Shown piece after piece: positions 1 through 10,905 of a DNA stretch of 64,000 nucleotides (the stretch's first letter is position 1; each line of letters starts with the position of its first letter). This stretch comes from Smallanthus sonchifolius. Taxonomy: Eukaryota > Streptophyta > Magnoliopsida > Asterales > Asteraceae. The translations under genes and the position numbers were made by a program. The DNA lies in NCBI GenBank assembly GCA_023525975.1, contig CM042042.1:5525501-5589500 (forward strand), written 5' to 3'. A model generated the notes under the pieces. It was not told the DNA's origin, did no database searches, and saw only the letters and a list, made by a program, of their open reading frames with translations.

Positions 1-906
1 ATTTGATTAAATATTACATTTTATACACCATCTTTATGTTCAAGTGTAAACCACTAACACCTTCAGCTCCAACCCTTAGTATACACATCCAACTCAACTC
101 TAGACTTAGACATAGACGTTTATACACATTATTAATACAACATACATTTGCACATTAGGTTAACGTGGTGAGTACAAGGATCATTTTGCTATCCAGCCTC
201 GCGTGTTAACTACACCTTTGACACATGTGAGTTTACATAGCCCCTCTTTTACATTTTTACATATTTTGGGGTGAAACATGATCTATTCTTTAAAGCTTTT
301 TACATAGACTTAAATACAATTCAATAATATGATATTATGTGTTACGTGCTTTATGTTTGAATGCTATGAGTTAAGACTACATATACATGACTTTAGTACA
401 ATCATTAACTACGTACAAGCCAACGATTAACATTGATGGATCTATTGTGTCTGACAAACCCACCCGGTTAGGGTGTTTGTTACCGACTTAACATAAGGGT
501 AACCTGCGTGTTATGCCTCAGTCCAAGGTTTGATTGTACACACATAGTTTAACTATAGGTTCTCCATAAATGCCATATACACATGTATCGTATGAATTGT
601 ATAAAACATCTTAAACTTGTTGTGTGTCAAAACCAATGTATGCTCACCAACTTTTTAGTTGACCTTGTTTTCATCATGTTTCAGGTACTAATGCTTGAGA
701 ATAAGTACAAGTTGCTTCACTTAGGATCGAGGACCTAGAATGAAATTTAAAGAAACTATTTATGTATTTTCCTATTCTTGTATTGTGGAATTTTGATGTT
801 TTAATGAAATTGCTTGTTTAAATACTTCAACTTTAGTAAACCTTGAGCTTTTGAACAGTCCGCATGTCCCGCCCCGACGTATTCCGCCGCCGGTTGGGGT
901 GTGACA
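1..906 (+). mobile_element. 5' LTR (3' portion) of a Gypsy-like non-autonomous LTR element
   Basis: This stretch matches 6624-7529 without any indel (constant offset 6623). By eye I count about a dozen substitutions. It ends in TGTGACA at 906 and is followed at once by a primer binding site, so it is the 3' end of a 5' LTR whose start lies left of the window. The partner LTR is 2996 bp long, so roughly 2.1 kb of this LTR is outside. Confidence 0.9.
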
Positions 907-909
907 GAT

Positions 910-922
910 TGGTATCAGAGCC
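910..922 (+). promoter_or_regulatory. Primer binding site (initiator tRNA-Met type)
   Basis: TGGTATCAGAGCC lies three bases after the LTR end. This is the standard plant primer binding site complementary to the 3' end of initiator tRNA-Met, used to prime minus-strand DNA synthesis. Confidence 0.9.
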
Positions 923-1679
923 AGGTTATAGGGAATTAGGTTATTAGACACTCTTGACCTAGACTATAACCTTAGGACACCCATACAATGCCCTGCTACT
1001 ACATGTTACATGATTAATTCTTGTGTGAATATTTTTACATGTTATCCTAAGTAATTTCAATACATGCTACAATACTTAATAATTTATGTGTCACACTACT
1101 TGACAACTCTTGTGCTTACATTCATTTCTATCTACATACTACCTATGTGTTTCATTAAGTGTTATCCTAAGACTTAAACACACACACATACACACCAAAT
1201 TCTTCGTACACCTTTGAACTCACACACATGATACCATCACCACTTGTGAACAAAGACTTAAACTATTGGGCCTAATATCCATTAACAATAAACTAAGAAG
1301 CCCACTCACCCTCCAAAAATAAGAAGACTACTACGATATATAAACCTCACTTTCGGGCCTCAAAGTCCACAACAATTCTCATCATGACCATGAGCCCAAC
1401 AATAGTGTTATTAATACATGATGGCTGGAAGAGTGTGTAGGCCCATGAGGGATTCTGGCTAAGGAAAGATAGGGCACTTAAGTGTGTCCTAGTGACCCAC
1501 CCCTCTTTCCTGGGAATTCTCCTCGGGGATGCATTGCTTATAGGTCAAGTGTATTTCTAAACTACTATTGTGAAGGCTCGGTGTTATGACTAGTCAAACT
1601 CTAAACTTATGAGAACTCCTATGTCTAACACTCAATATTTCATTATCACTTACAACATTTTCATTGTTTTCTGCTAGAC

Positions 1680-2225
1680 ATGGACTCCTACTCCCCTTCC
1701 TCCCCGGTTTACCGTCCTGGAGCAGATTCTGATTGGGAAGAAGACATCGGGACACCCGTGCATCGGTCGCCAACACCCCCAGCTGCTAGACCAAGTTTTG
1801 ATGTAAGGGCAGATTGGACTAGGAACACCGGCCCAAGACTTCGAACACCTAGATAACCCCCATTACGAGATCCGTATCTAGTGCACGACCCGAATCATCC
1901 TAACCCTTGGGTAAGGCATACCATGACACCCACTAGCGCTATGGGAATTCCAATCGATGACGTTCACCAATATGTGAGGACCTCAGAGTTTGAGAGGCAA
2001 AGGATGGAGCAAGAGATAATACACGACTTGCAAGGACAAAGAATGGATAGCCTAGCAAACCAGTTAGGGTACCAAAAGGAGTTAATCTCCATCCTTGAAA
2101 AAGAAATACTGGAGAATCGTACGAAAACGGCTAGAGCTGAAGGCAGATCGACTACCCGAGCGACCATAGCGGTGCTCGTCTTGGGAATTATCTTCCTTCT
2201 GGTGGAAAGCTACCAGAGACGTTAA
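1680..2225 (+). pseudogene. Small ORF of the LTR element: coiled-coil-like protein with C-terminal membrane segment, one in-frame stop
   Basis: An ATG at 1680 opens a frame that stops at a TAA (1854-1856), then continues in the same frame to TAG/TAA-free 2225, giving about 58 plus 122 codons. The first part is Pro/Ser-rich and acidic. The second has a charged, helix-prone stretch (around VRTSEFERQRMEQEI) and a C-terminal hydrophobic segment (TIAVLVLGIIFLLVE) followed by basic residues, as in a tail-anchored protein. It sits where gag would be, about 770 bp after the primer binding site, but I see no CCHC knuckle. I do not recognise the family. The stop could be a single inactivating mutation, or the first part may not be translated. 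Confidence 0.45.
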
Positions 2226-3059
2226 CAGAAATTTTTATTTATTATCTTTAAATTTTCAGTTTGAGAACCATTTCCCTATGTTTTGAGTAATGTTTAACAT
2301 TTCAACATTTAATAAATTTTATATATTCCGACTCTAAAGTTATTATTCGTTGATTTGACACGTGGAGTGTGAATTGCACTCATCATATTTTCATCAAAAT
2401 TTTCAAAGTATCACCTTCTTTATTCAACACGATTTAGTACACTGCCGACAATCTCCTTCGTAAACAACTCATCCTATTAGATTTAAACAACCTCGTTATT
2501 TTCAAACCAAACGTTTATCAAACTTTTAGATAGTATCAGAAATATAAATCTTTCCATAAACATTTTCACTGTGTAAGGGAACTTAATACAACCTATTTTA
2601 TAAAAATATTATTGAATTGGTAAATAATTATGATTTTCCTCATTAAAGTAATTATTTCTAAACCCTGGCTAAATTAATATACAATTACTTGTTTAGCCAA
2701 TAATTTCTCTTAAAAAAAAATATTCTCTTTATAATAATTGATAATTTAATAAAAAGGTTTTTCCTATAAATTGTCCATTTATTTAGATTATTAAACTCAA
2801 CAGCTTCACTACTTTATATAACTACAACCAAGAACAATTTACAACTTCCCATTTTCAAACAAAGATCGGTTATTCACAAACACATTTCCCTGAGTGTTTT
2901 CAAAACCTCCTAGATACCTTTCGCTTGTCGCTTCAAGAGACGACTCATTTCGTGTAGACATTAACCTTCTCTACAAACCCTAACAAGATTTAAAGAACTA
3001 GAACCTAACCACCACATTTTTCACAAACGCCAAACAACACGCTTCTCCGCAACACTCGA

Positions 3060-3650
3060 TCACATGCAAAACTCGTTAGTATATGTCACAAACGAAATTT
3101 AATAACTTATGTATGCACGTTCACAAGATACACAGCACGATCACATAATACATGAAACTAGTTTATGTGCAAATCACAATTTACTAGATTAATCCCATAA
3201 CCCATGAAACCTGTTTATTTGCAATACACATGCTACTGGCTTGAACACATAATACATGAAACTTAGTTGTTTGCAATATACATGGTGCATAATAATTGAT
3301 TGTGTTATATACAATACTTGATTTACCATATTGAACATGAAACTTATTTGGTTACAAAGTACACGATACTACATTACTTACATTACACATCGAAGATTAT
3401 TGGGTTACCAAAATACATGATACTAGGTCTTAACGCCATACATGAAATTCATTTCTTACAATACACATGATACCACATTGGTTACATTACTATTGCTTTA
3501 CATAATACATGATGTCAAGTTACTCACATTACACGTAAAACCTAATTGATTACGGCTTACATGACACTAGATGAAACATGAAACTTGTGTGTTTACGTTA
3601 TACACGAAACTAAATTGCTTACAATTGTTGCAATTGATTGATCACACTAT
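3060..3650 (+). repeat. Degenerate tandem repeat in the LTR-element interior
   Basis: Units of roughly 60-80 bp recur with a core like 'acataatacatgaaact..gtttgcaatacacatg' (seen near 3147, 3205, 3250, 3337, 3440, 3570). Copies are strongly diverged and spacing is irregular. There is no coding potential. Confidence 0.6.
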
Positions 3651-3712
3651 ACACAAAGGATAGTCGTACACCTTGTTCACCAAACTTGAAAATCCTAACA
3701 CATTGAAGCTAA

Positions 3713-3803
3713 TCGGGGTTTGACGTATTCTTGTTCAAACACGAGGAAGCTGTATCACTTCAAAACAACTCGGGGTTTGACGTATACTTGTTCAAACATG
3801 AGT
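3713..3803 (+). repeat. Two-copy direct repeat (about 57 bp period)
   Basis: A segment containing 'cggggtttgacgtat.cttg' followed by TTCAAACA and GAG occurs near 3713 and again near 3770. It lies in the LTR-element interior next to the degenerate repeat array. Confidence 0.7.
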
Positions 3804-4744
3804 AAACTATGAAACTTTAAGTTATACTACCTTGTTACCTTTTAGTTGCTAACAGACCTGCCTATTTAGGGACATAGTTACTTATTAGCAACTCATATGT
3901 GAAACCAATATACATGAACTAAGTGAATTTGTGAACCTCTTGCCCCGCACACAACGGAAGGATCTATACGGACCATACGATGATTGAAGTAACTACGGGT
4001 GCACACGTAATTATAAAAATCAGCGCATGGAAAACATAGTAAATTCTGTCATGTGTGGTGACCTAAAACCTATCGTGATATATAACAACGAAACTAATGT
4101 GATATGACAAGGGCATGATGGATACGCCGATGGTACTTCCTATATATAAGTGCTCTATCATATTATCAGAGGTAGCGTTGTTCGTGTCACGTGAAGTTTT
4201 ATGTTATCTTGACCTGGACCAATGTTAGTGAAATCTCTTATCCTCCGACAATTCTTGGGCATATTGGAATATATCATAAGCAAACCCTGATTACTAAGCT
4301 CCCATCAAGTCCATTCCAAGAGACGCGTTTCACCTTTAGATTCCTCGAATGATCTCTCCTTAACTCTCTTGAAACTAAAATCCACTGATATCATTCATAC
4401 TTAACTTGAGCTTTAGACCAAAATCTTGCTATACTCTTCAAACCGTCAAACAAAACTCAAACTCACTTCCTTCCTGATTTAGTAGCCTCCACTTGTTAAA
4501 TTTCGGGATGAAATTCCCTTAACATGGGGAGACTGTAACATCCATGATTTTCAGATCATAATTTTTATTTCTTCATTTTATAAACACAACCCCCCCCCCC
4601 CATTTGTTCAACGCCTTATGTCACATTATTTATCATTTAGACGTACATCAATTCAAAGTTTCAAACCCTTCACTTACATATTTTTTTTACTCATAATCAC
4701 GTGTTACACCTTCTAAATGTATATATGTATTCATTTTTAAATGA

Positions 4745-4752
<8 letters not shown>

Positions 4753-4782
<30 letters not shown>
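4753..4782 (+). repeat. (TA)n microsatellite
   Basis: About 15 uninterrupted AT dinucleotides inside the 3' LTR. Confidence 0.9.
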
Positions 4783-4786
<4 letters not shown>

Positions 4787-5808
4787 TTAAACTATTTAAC
4801 TAATTGAAATTCTTATGAAAAATAAAATACAATTCTTTATAAATATATGTAATTAATCAAACAATAATTAAGATGTTATAAATTATATAAATAAAACCAT
4901 ATGTTTTATATATTTAAAGAAAGTAGTCTTGAACCCCTTCTTCAATTTTGAACCTTTTCTAGTTTGAACCCCTTATACACTTGAACTCCCAACTTGAACC
5001 CTTACCCTTAAAAATGAACCCCATCACCTCCATCTTGAACCTATTCATCAAATTGAACCTACTTTGACTCCCATTTGACTTATTTTGACTCTTGGAAAGT
5101 CAACAACCCAAACCAAGTGGAATTCGATCGAGACCCGATGGATTCGGACTTGCCTTGGACACTAGATGGGTTATCGACCACTCCTAAAGCCGAATCACAT
5201 TCAAACTAACATTTGAGCGGCCAAGAATTCGAAATTTAAACCAATTCAAACGGATTGACTTCCCAGGGTCAAACCGAATCAAATTCAATCCCCAATCAAG
5301 GATTTGAACGCGTTATAATCCCGAAATTCACTCCTCAATCAATCTTGCGTGTACCTAGACCTTATCAAGACTCAATTCGATCCTAAATCATTGGATTAAC
5401 ACGTGATTAACCGTCCGCAAACATTACGATCAAACTTGAAATTGAATTAACTAATACGAATGAAATTAAACAAATTAAATTACTCACACACATTCGCGTA
5501 CCCTCACACAAACTCTCTGAGACCCTAAACGCACTCCATTTCACCCCTGGACGACGATCAAGTCCCAAGAACAGCAGGACTGAACTCGTAGCCGTCTGCA
5601 TTCGTGCCCACATCAACCGTGTAAGTTTTTACATCATTCGAATCGCCTTCAAATCCTCGTCAAAAGCCCTTTATCAAATCGTACTACCACTAAGTATCGA
5701 AATCGATTGCTATTAGGGTTCTTGAGCCGTTAATACGATTTGAATTTGGGAATTCTATTTTGATCCGTTTAACGCTTTTATAATTTTAGATTCCTTTATT
5801 CATTAGCG

Positions 5809-5885
5809 AAACCATCTAGCCCAGTCGGTAAGCCACTGCACCGCCGGGCTAGATGGCGTGGGTTCGAAACCCATATCACCGAGCA
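5809..5885 (+). repeat. tRNA-like / SINE-like module with A and B boxes, inside the LTR
   Basis: TAGCCCAGTCGG (5817-5828) fits the Pol III A-box consensus TRGCNNAGYNGG. GGTTCGAAACC (5861-5871) fits the B-box consensus, with tRNA-like spacing of 44 nt, and a T-run follows at 5886. An 11-bp perfect inverted repeat (CCATCTAGCCC ... GGGCTAGATGG) encloses the A box. It does not fold as a standard tRNA cloverleaf, so I call it tRNA-derived and not a tRNA gene. Confidence 0.5.
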
Positions 5886-5969
5886 TTTTTCACAGAAAAA
5901 CTTAAAACCAGGCCTGGCTCCCTTGTTCTTTCATGTTAATACTAATTCGAATCCCTTAAAATACAAGTA

Positions 5970-6040
5970 CCAGCCCCCGTCCCAGTGGTTTACTCGTTCG
6001 GCTCATACAGAACAGACCCGGGTTCGAAACCCCAGGCCTG
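5970..6040 (+). repeat. Second tRNA-like module in the same LTR
   Basis: It has an A-box-like segment (cccagtggttta, about 5979-5993) and a B box GGTTCGAAACC (6021-6031), with a T-rich stretch after 6040. It lies about 160 bp after the first module and both have the same B box. It may be a diverged second copy of the same tRNA-derived unit. Confidence 0.45.
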
Positions 6041-8286
6041 TTTATATTTTTAAAAATCGTTTTTAAAGCTCCAAAAATTCTAAAAAATTTATTTTTATAA
6101 ATCATATAATATTTTTAACAAAATAAAATCAGATTCATAAATTTTCAATATAAATTCATTTTATTATGAAATTATGTCAAAAATTGTATATTAATTATTT
6201 AACACAAAAATATAGACTTTTAAGCAATAAAAAAAGAAATTACTAAATTTAATACTTATTGTCACAAGACATTTATAAAAATTATCCCCCCTCGAAATCA
6301 AAGTTCATAAAGCCGTATTAAACTTTAAACTTGATTTAAAATTTATAAAAATACTTTTAAAACGTAACTATTTTAAATAGTAAATAAATAAATAGATTTA
6401 TTTATTGTTTATATAATTTACACTTTAAATTTTAAAATACAATTAACATTAGTTTTGAATTTTCTTAACACACACTTTTACAAACAAATAAAAGGATTAT
6501 TTTATTTAAATTGTATTTAATAAATATAATTTCTATACCTTTTTCTAACTAAATAAATAAATATCAATTATTTGATTTATTTAGTTATTCAACCCAAACC
6601 CTAATACAATTATTTTAGAAACTATTTGATTAAATATTACATTTTATACACCATCTTTATGTTCAAGTGTAAACCACTAACACCTTCAGCTCCAACCCTT
6701 AGTACACACATCCAACTCAACTCTAGACTTAGACATAGACGTTTATACACATTATTAATACAACATACATTTGCACATTAGGTTAACATGGTGAGTACAA
6801 TGATCATTTTGCTATCTAGCCTCGCGTGTTAACTACACCTTTGACACATGTGAGTTTACATAGCCCCTCTTTTACATTTTTACATATTTTGGGGTGAAAC
6901 ATGATCTATTCTTTAAAGCTTTTTACATAGACTTAAATACAATTCAATAATATGATATTATGTGTTACGTGCTTTATGTTTGAATGCTATGAGTTAAGAC
7001 TACATATACATGACTTTAGTACAATCATTAACTACGTACAAGCCAACGATTAACATTGATGGATCTATTGTGTCTGACAAACCCACCCGGTTAGGGTGTT
7101 TGTTACCGACTTTACATAAGGGTAACCTGCGTGTTATGCCTCAGTCCAAGGTTTGATTGTACACACATAGTTTAACTATAGGTTCTCCATAAATGCCATA
7201 TGCATATGTATCGTATGAATTGTATAAAACATCTTAAACTTGTTGTGTGTCAAAACCTATGTATGCTCACCAACTTTTTAGTTGACCTTGTTTTCATCAT
7301 GTTTCAGGTACTAATGCTTGAGAATAAGTACAAGTTGCTTCACTTAGGATCGAGGACCTAGAATGAAATTTAAAGAAACTATTTATGTATTTTCCTATTC
7401 TTATATTGTGGAATTTTGATGTTTTAATGAAATTGGTTGTTTAAATATTTCAACTTTAGTAAACCTTGAGCTTTTGAACAGTCCGAATGTCCCGCCCCGA
7501 CGTATTCCGCCGCCGGTTGGGGTGTGACAACTAGGCCCTTCGACACCATACATTACATGTAAGCGGAGTAACCTAGGGCTCGATACCCCAAAGCCGTTCG
7601 ACACCAGAACCTTAGGAACGGTATCACAAGGATACACGCACCTTCACCTTAAGCACGACGTCCCAAAGGACAGCACGTACCTTCACTTTAAGCACTGTTC
7701 CCTCGCAGGGATTACTACCTTCAATAGGGATCCCGGTAATCCCATGGTGACCGTCGTCACCCCTTTATCCACCCAGTTGTACAACCGTTAGCCAGTCACA
7801 AAGGCCCCCATAAGGGTAAGGCCCATTCATGCATACATACCTTAGTTCCTGTAGGAACTCGTGGTAGATTCGTTCATTTTGTGACTTTCATAAAAACCGT
7901 TACCGCCTTTACATCATTTTAGTTAAAACATTCGTACGTTTTATTAAAAAAAAACATTTAATCATTTAACCGTTCGTAAACCATTCATAAACCTCTTTGG
8001 CAAAACACTTCATAAACACCTTTCAACTTTCCTTTCGTATACATCATTTCATAAAACATCATTTCGTAAGTATGCACACCAGCCTAAAACATTAATAAAA
8101 TATTTAAAAGATGGCTCTAGAACTCACCTGATAAGCTAATCTGAGTTGTCCTAAAAAAAGGTCCAACAACGTCACTTCCGATCTGAATTGATTAGTTAAA
8201 TACACATCAGACCTAATCCCGACTCTAATGGTTTAACTATTCTGAATTAGGCGACTATACTGACTTTACTAACCAGCCTGATGCAT

Positions 8287-8510
8287 GCGCACTTAGCAAG
8301 TGCACAGGGCCTTGTTCTTGCGTACTTAATAAGTGCGCAGACTTCGCTTCATGCGTACTTGATAAGTACGCAGGCGTTGCTTCATGCGTACTTGATAAGT
8401 ACGCAGTCTTTGCTTCATGCGTACTTGATAAGTACGTAGACCTTCTTCTTGCGTACTTGATAAGTATGCAGGACCTGCTTCTTTCGTACTTGATAAGTAC
8501 GCAGGACCTG
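8287..8510 (+). repeat. 33-bp minisatellite, seven units, each with a perfect or near-perfect hairpin
   Basis: Units start at 8287, 8320, 8353, 8386, 8419, 8451 and 8484. Each holds GCGTACTT-gat-AAGTACGC or a variant: 8-bp arms around a 3-nt loop. Unit 1 reads GCGCACTT/AAGTGCAC and unit 2 GCGTACTT/AAGTGCGC, so one stem position goes from T-A through T-G to C-G. The array sits downstream of the minus-strand LTR TATA box, so it would be in the transcribed leader. The 33-bp period keeps an 11-residue repeat open on the minus strand, but there is no ATG. Confidence 0.9.
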
Positions 8511-8860
8511 CTTCCCCGCAAAAACCCTAACTTTCGAATGCGGATCTGATCACGTCAAGATCCCGAACTTGTTTACATTCAAAACGTTTGCTTTTCGTTT
8601 AAGAACTCAAATCTATGTTTTTCTTCCAGTTTCATCCGTAAAAACGTTATCTTTTCATCTAAAATCCGAAAAACCCCAAAACGAACAAAAACTCAGATCT
8701 AGGTCAGATTGTTACCTGTATCGAGCTTCTGATTCGGAGGTTCTTTTCACGGGCTATGGAGCAACACTTTGCTGAAATCTCGGGTCGATCCGCCAACTTT
8801 CTCTCTCTACGGTTTCTCTCTCTAGATGTTGCAAATGAGAGAAAGGGTGGTGACTTAGGC

Positions 8861-8869
8861 TATTTATAG
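8861..8869 (-). promoter_or_regulatory. TATA box of the minus-strand LTR
   Basis: The minus strand reads CTATAAATA, followed about 30-60 nt downstream by a CT-rich leader (ctctctctag type). This is the usual layout of an LTR U3/R promoter. Confidence 0.6.
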
Positions 8870-9020
8870 GGGAGGCTCCCCTATGTTCGCCCCTTCTAGC
8901 ACGGCGGCCCATCCGGCGCGGCCCATCCGGCACGGCCCGTCATGTCTCGTTCGTTTATTCCTTTCGTTCTGGCATTCTAACCCGTTATTATAACTGTCGT
9001 TTTATTTTTGGGATGTTACA

Positions 9021-10192
9021 CAATACGAATCTCAAAGCTACTCAGACGTTTCGAACACATGAAGTTAGAAAGACGGTGAACGAAGTTTACACTAAGATTG
9101 GGACAAAAGTCGATATTAACAAAATTGCTTTCGAAACCGAGGTTAATGTTGTGACAAACTTGTTATGGGGTTGTAGCTATATAGGAGATAGGTTTCGAGA
9201 AGTTGAATTTAAGATTATTGAGTTAATAGGAGCACCAAACATCTCTGATTTTATTCCAATGTTATCATGGTTTGATCTACAAGGAAGGCAGCAAGATATG
9301 CAGACGCGATTGGAATTTGTAGATCGCGTTTTGGATAATATAATAGAAGGGAGAATCAAAGAGAACTCGAGCGGAATCAAGGGCGATGTTGAAGGACATG
9401 AAAGGAAGGATTTTCTGCAGATCTTGTTAGAGCTTAAAGACCAGAAAGATGCTCCAACATCATTTAACATCATTCAAATCAAGGCACTACTAATGGTACA
9501 TATATGTCTCCTTATACTTGTTTTCATTGCTTATAGTTACTAAAGAAAATTTTATAAAGCAGGACATAGTAGTTGCAGCAAAGGACACGACATCGACAAT
9601 GGTTGAATGGGTGATGGCAGAGATTTTGCATAATCCAGATGTAATGAGAAAGGTCGAGGATGAATTAACAGAGGTAATTGGTATGAAGAATATTGTGGAA
9701 GAATATCATCTGCCGAAGTTGACATATTTGGATGCAGTGATCAAGGAGACATTCAGACTCCACCCTCCGCTTCCGCTTCCTCTTCTAGTCCAGAGATGCC
9801 CAGATAAATCTTGCATGGTGGACGGATACAACATTCCAAAGGGGTGTATCGTCTATATGAATATTTGGGCCATCCACCGGGATCCCAAGAACTGGACCAA
9901 TCCATTGGAGTTCAAGCCTGAGAGGTTTTTGAGTGATAATTGGGATTACAATGGAAATAACTTGAAATTTTTACCATTTGGAGCAGGGAGAAGAATATGC
10001 CCTGGAATTCCCCTTGGGGAGAAGATGTTGGCGTATATATTAGCATCGCTCTTCCATTCTTTTGAATGGAGGTTACCTAAAGATGAAGAGCTTGAAGTTT
10101 CAGATGAATTTGGATTTGTGACAAAGAAAAAGATCCCACTAATAGCTATACCATCTCAAAGATTATCTGATGCAAGCCTTTACATGGGATAG
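9021..10192 (+). pseudogene. Cytochrome P450 (CYP76-like), 3' part only, 5' end cut off by an LTR
   Basis: Exon 1 remnant 9021-9495, intron 9496-9562 (67 bp, GT..AG), exon 2 9563-10192 ending in TAG. The frame is open across the join. P450s are haem monooxygenases anchored in the ER membrane. Seen here: an I-helix segment AAKDTTS (canonical [AG]GxDT[TS], so the Gly is Ala), KETFR (ExxR), FKPERF (PERF) and the haem loop PFGAGRRICPG with its Cys. The protein would need about 150 more N-terminal residues, including the membrane anchor and SRS1; these are replaced by the LTR ending at 9020. Length here is about 368 codons against about 500 for the family. The assignment to CYP76 is from general resemblance. 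Without an N-terminus it should be non-functional unless the promoter of the LTR or distant exons rescue it. Confidence 0.85.
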
Positions 10193-10739
10193 AAAATATG
10201 TTGTTTATAAGTTATCCATGTTTCTTTAAGTATATCGTCAAAGCTAGAAGATGTATGGTTTATAATATGATATAAATAAAAACTTGACTGTTTATTTGAA
10301 TCTTTCTCTAGCTCAACTCCTCAAATGAGAGCCATTTGAAACCTGCAAAGCTTCAACTTCTGTGTTGTCACTACCTTACAAAACATATGACGTGTCGGAC
10401 GGAGATGCAACAGGCACATATCACGTGAGTGGAAGAAAAAAATAGAACACAAGAAATAAATACTCTTCAAGATAAAATGATATATTATTAATTATCTAAA
10501 CTATTACACGAAGCTCCTTTTTATAGGGAAAAATAACATTTGTTATCTCCTTTAATAACATATCTCTAGTAGTGAGTAGCTTCAAGCCAATTCCAGCTAA
10601 AAGAGACGAGCAATTGTCATGCGAGCTCAAAATGTTACCATATCTATTTTTTTTTTTTTTGTACATTGTTTTAGTCAGGTTGCAGGTATACATGTTTTCG
10701 ATACATTAGTTGTATTGTTTTAGATTGTGTCTAATAGAC
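10193..10739. other. Intergenic, nothing recognised
   Basis: This is the 3' flank of the P450 remnant, with AT-rich polyadenylation-like stretches near 10270 and a T-run near 10648-10660. No open frame is worth calling. Confidence 0.6.
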
Positions 10740-10825
10740 TCGTTCATTTTTTACATATTTGACCGTTTTTACATGTCTATCTTTTGCTCCTAACAGTGAA
10801 AAATCTTGGATACGCCACTACTAAG
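10740..10825 (+). mobile_element. Terminal fragment of the hAT-like repeat seen at 18707-19639
   Basis: The end 'aaaaatcttggatacgccactac' and the preceding 'tttgaccgttttt' match the right end of the element at 18707-19639 (aaaaatcctggatccgtcactg). Only this terminal part is present. Confidence 0.5.
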
Positions 10826-10905
10826 GCCTTAAAAAATTATTTCGCTTTGGGCCAATAAAATAGTTGAGCCGCCCTGCTTACAGATTACCATTTGTAAGCT
10901 CCCTT

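Larger units (their letters stand above)
907..4533 (+). mobile_element. Interior of a large non-autonomous LTR retroelement (LARD-like), no pol
   Basis: The 3.6 kb between the LTRs has a primer binding site at its left end and, at the right end, a short purine run (about 4524-4532) just before the 3' LTR. The sequence just before it (from 4501) resembles the tail of Gypsy chromovirus elements. I see no protease, reverse transcriptase, RNase H or integrase frame. Only a short ORF (1680-2225) and degenerate repeats occupy it, so the element must borrow enzymes from an autonomous relative. This fits the LARD class: long LTRs and a non-coding or nearly non-coding interior. Confidence 0.75.
4534..7529 (+). 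mobile_element. 3' LTR of the young LARD-like element (2996 bp)
   Basis: It starts TGTAACATCC directly after a purine run and ends TGTGACA. Its last 906 bp duplicate 1-906. The first five bases after it (actag, 7530-7534) would be the target duplication, but the left copy is outside the window. Inside are a (TA)n run, a poly-C run near 4590 and two tRNA-like modules with Pol III box motifs. Confidence 0.9.
7530..9020 (-). mobile_element. Truncated Gypsy-type LTR on the minus strand, inserted in a P450 gene
   Basis: Read on the minus strand it begins TGTAACATCC at 9020, the usual Gypsy LTR start. It carries a TATA box (8861-8869) with a CT-rich leader after it. At 9021 the sequence switches cleanly to P450 coding sequence. 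The left side is cut by the younger LTR element ending at 7529, so I cannot tell whether this is a solo LTR or the LTR of a longer element. Confidence 0.6.

Noticed and set aside
5809..6040. Genuine tRNA genes
   Set aside because: Box A and B fit, but I cannot draw a standard cloverleaf with acceptor stem and anticodon loop.
8287..8510. CRISPR-like array
   Set aside because: Spacers are not unique (the whole 33-bp unit repeats) and this is plant nuclear DNA with introns and LTR elements.
8255..8521. 88-residue repeat protein on the minus strand
   Set aside because: No ATG; the 33-bp minisatellite keeps the frame open automatically.
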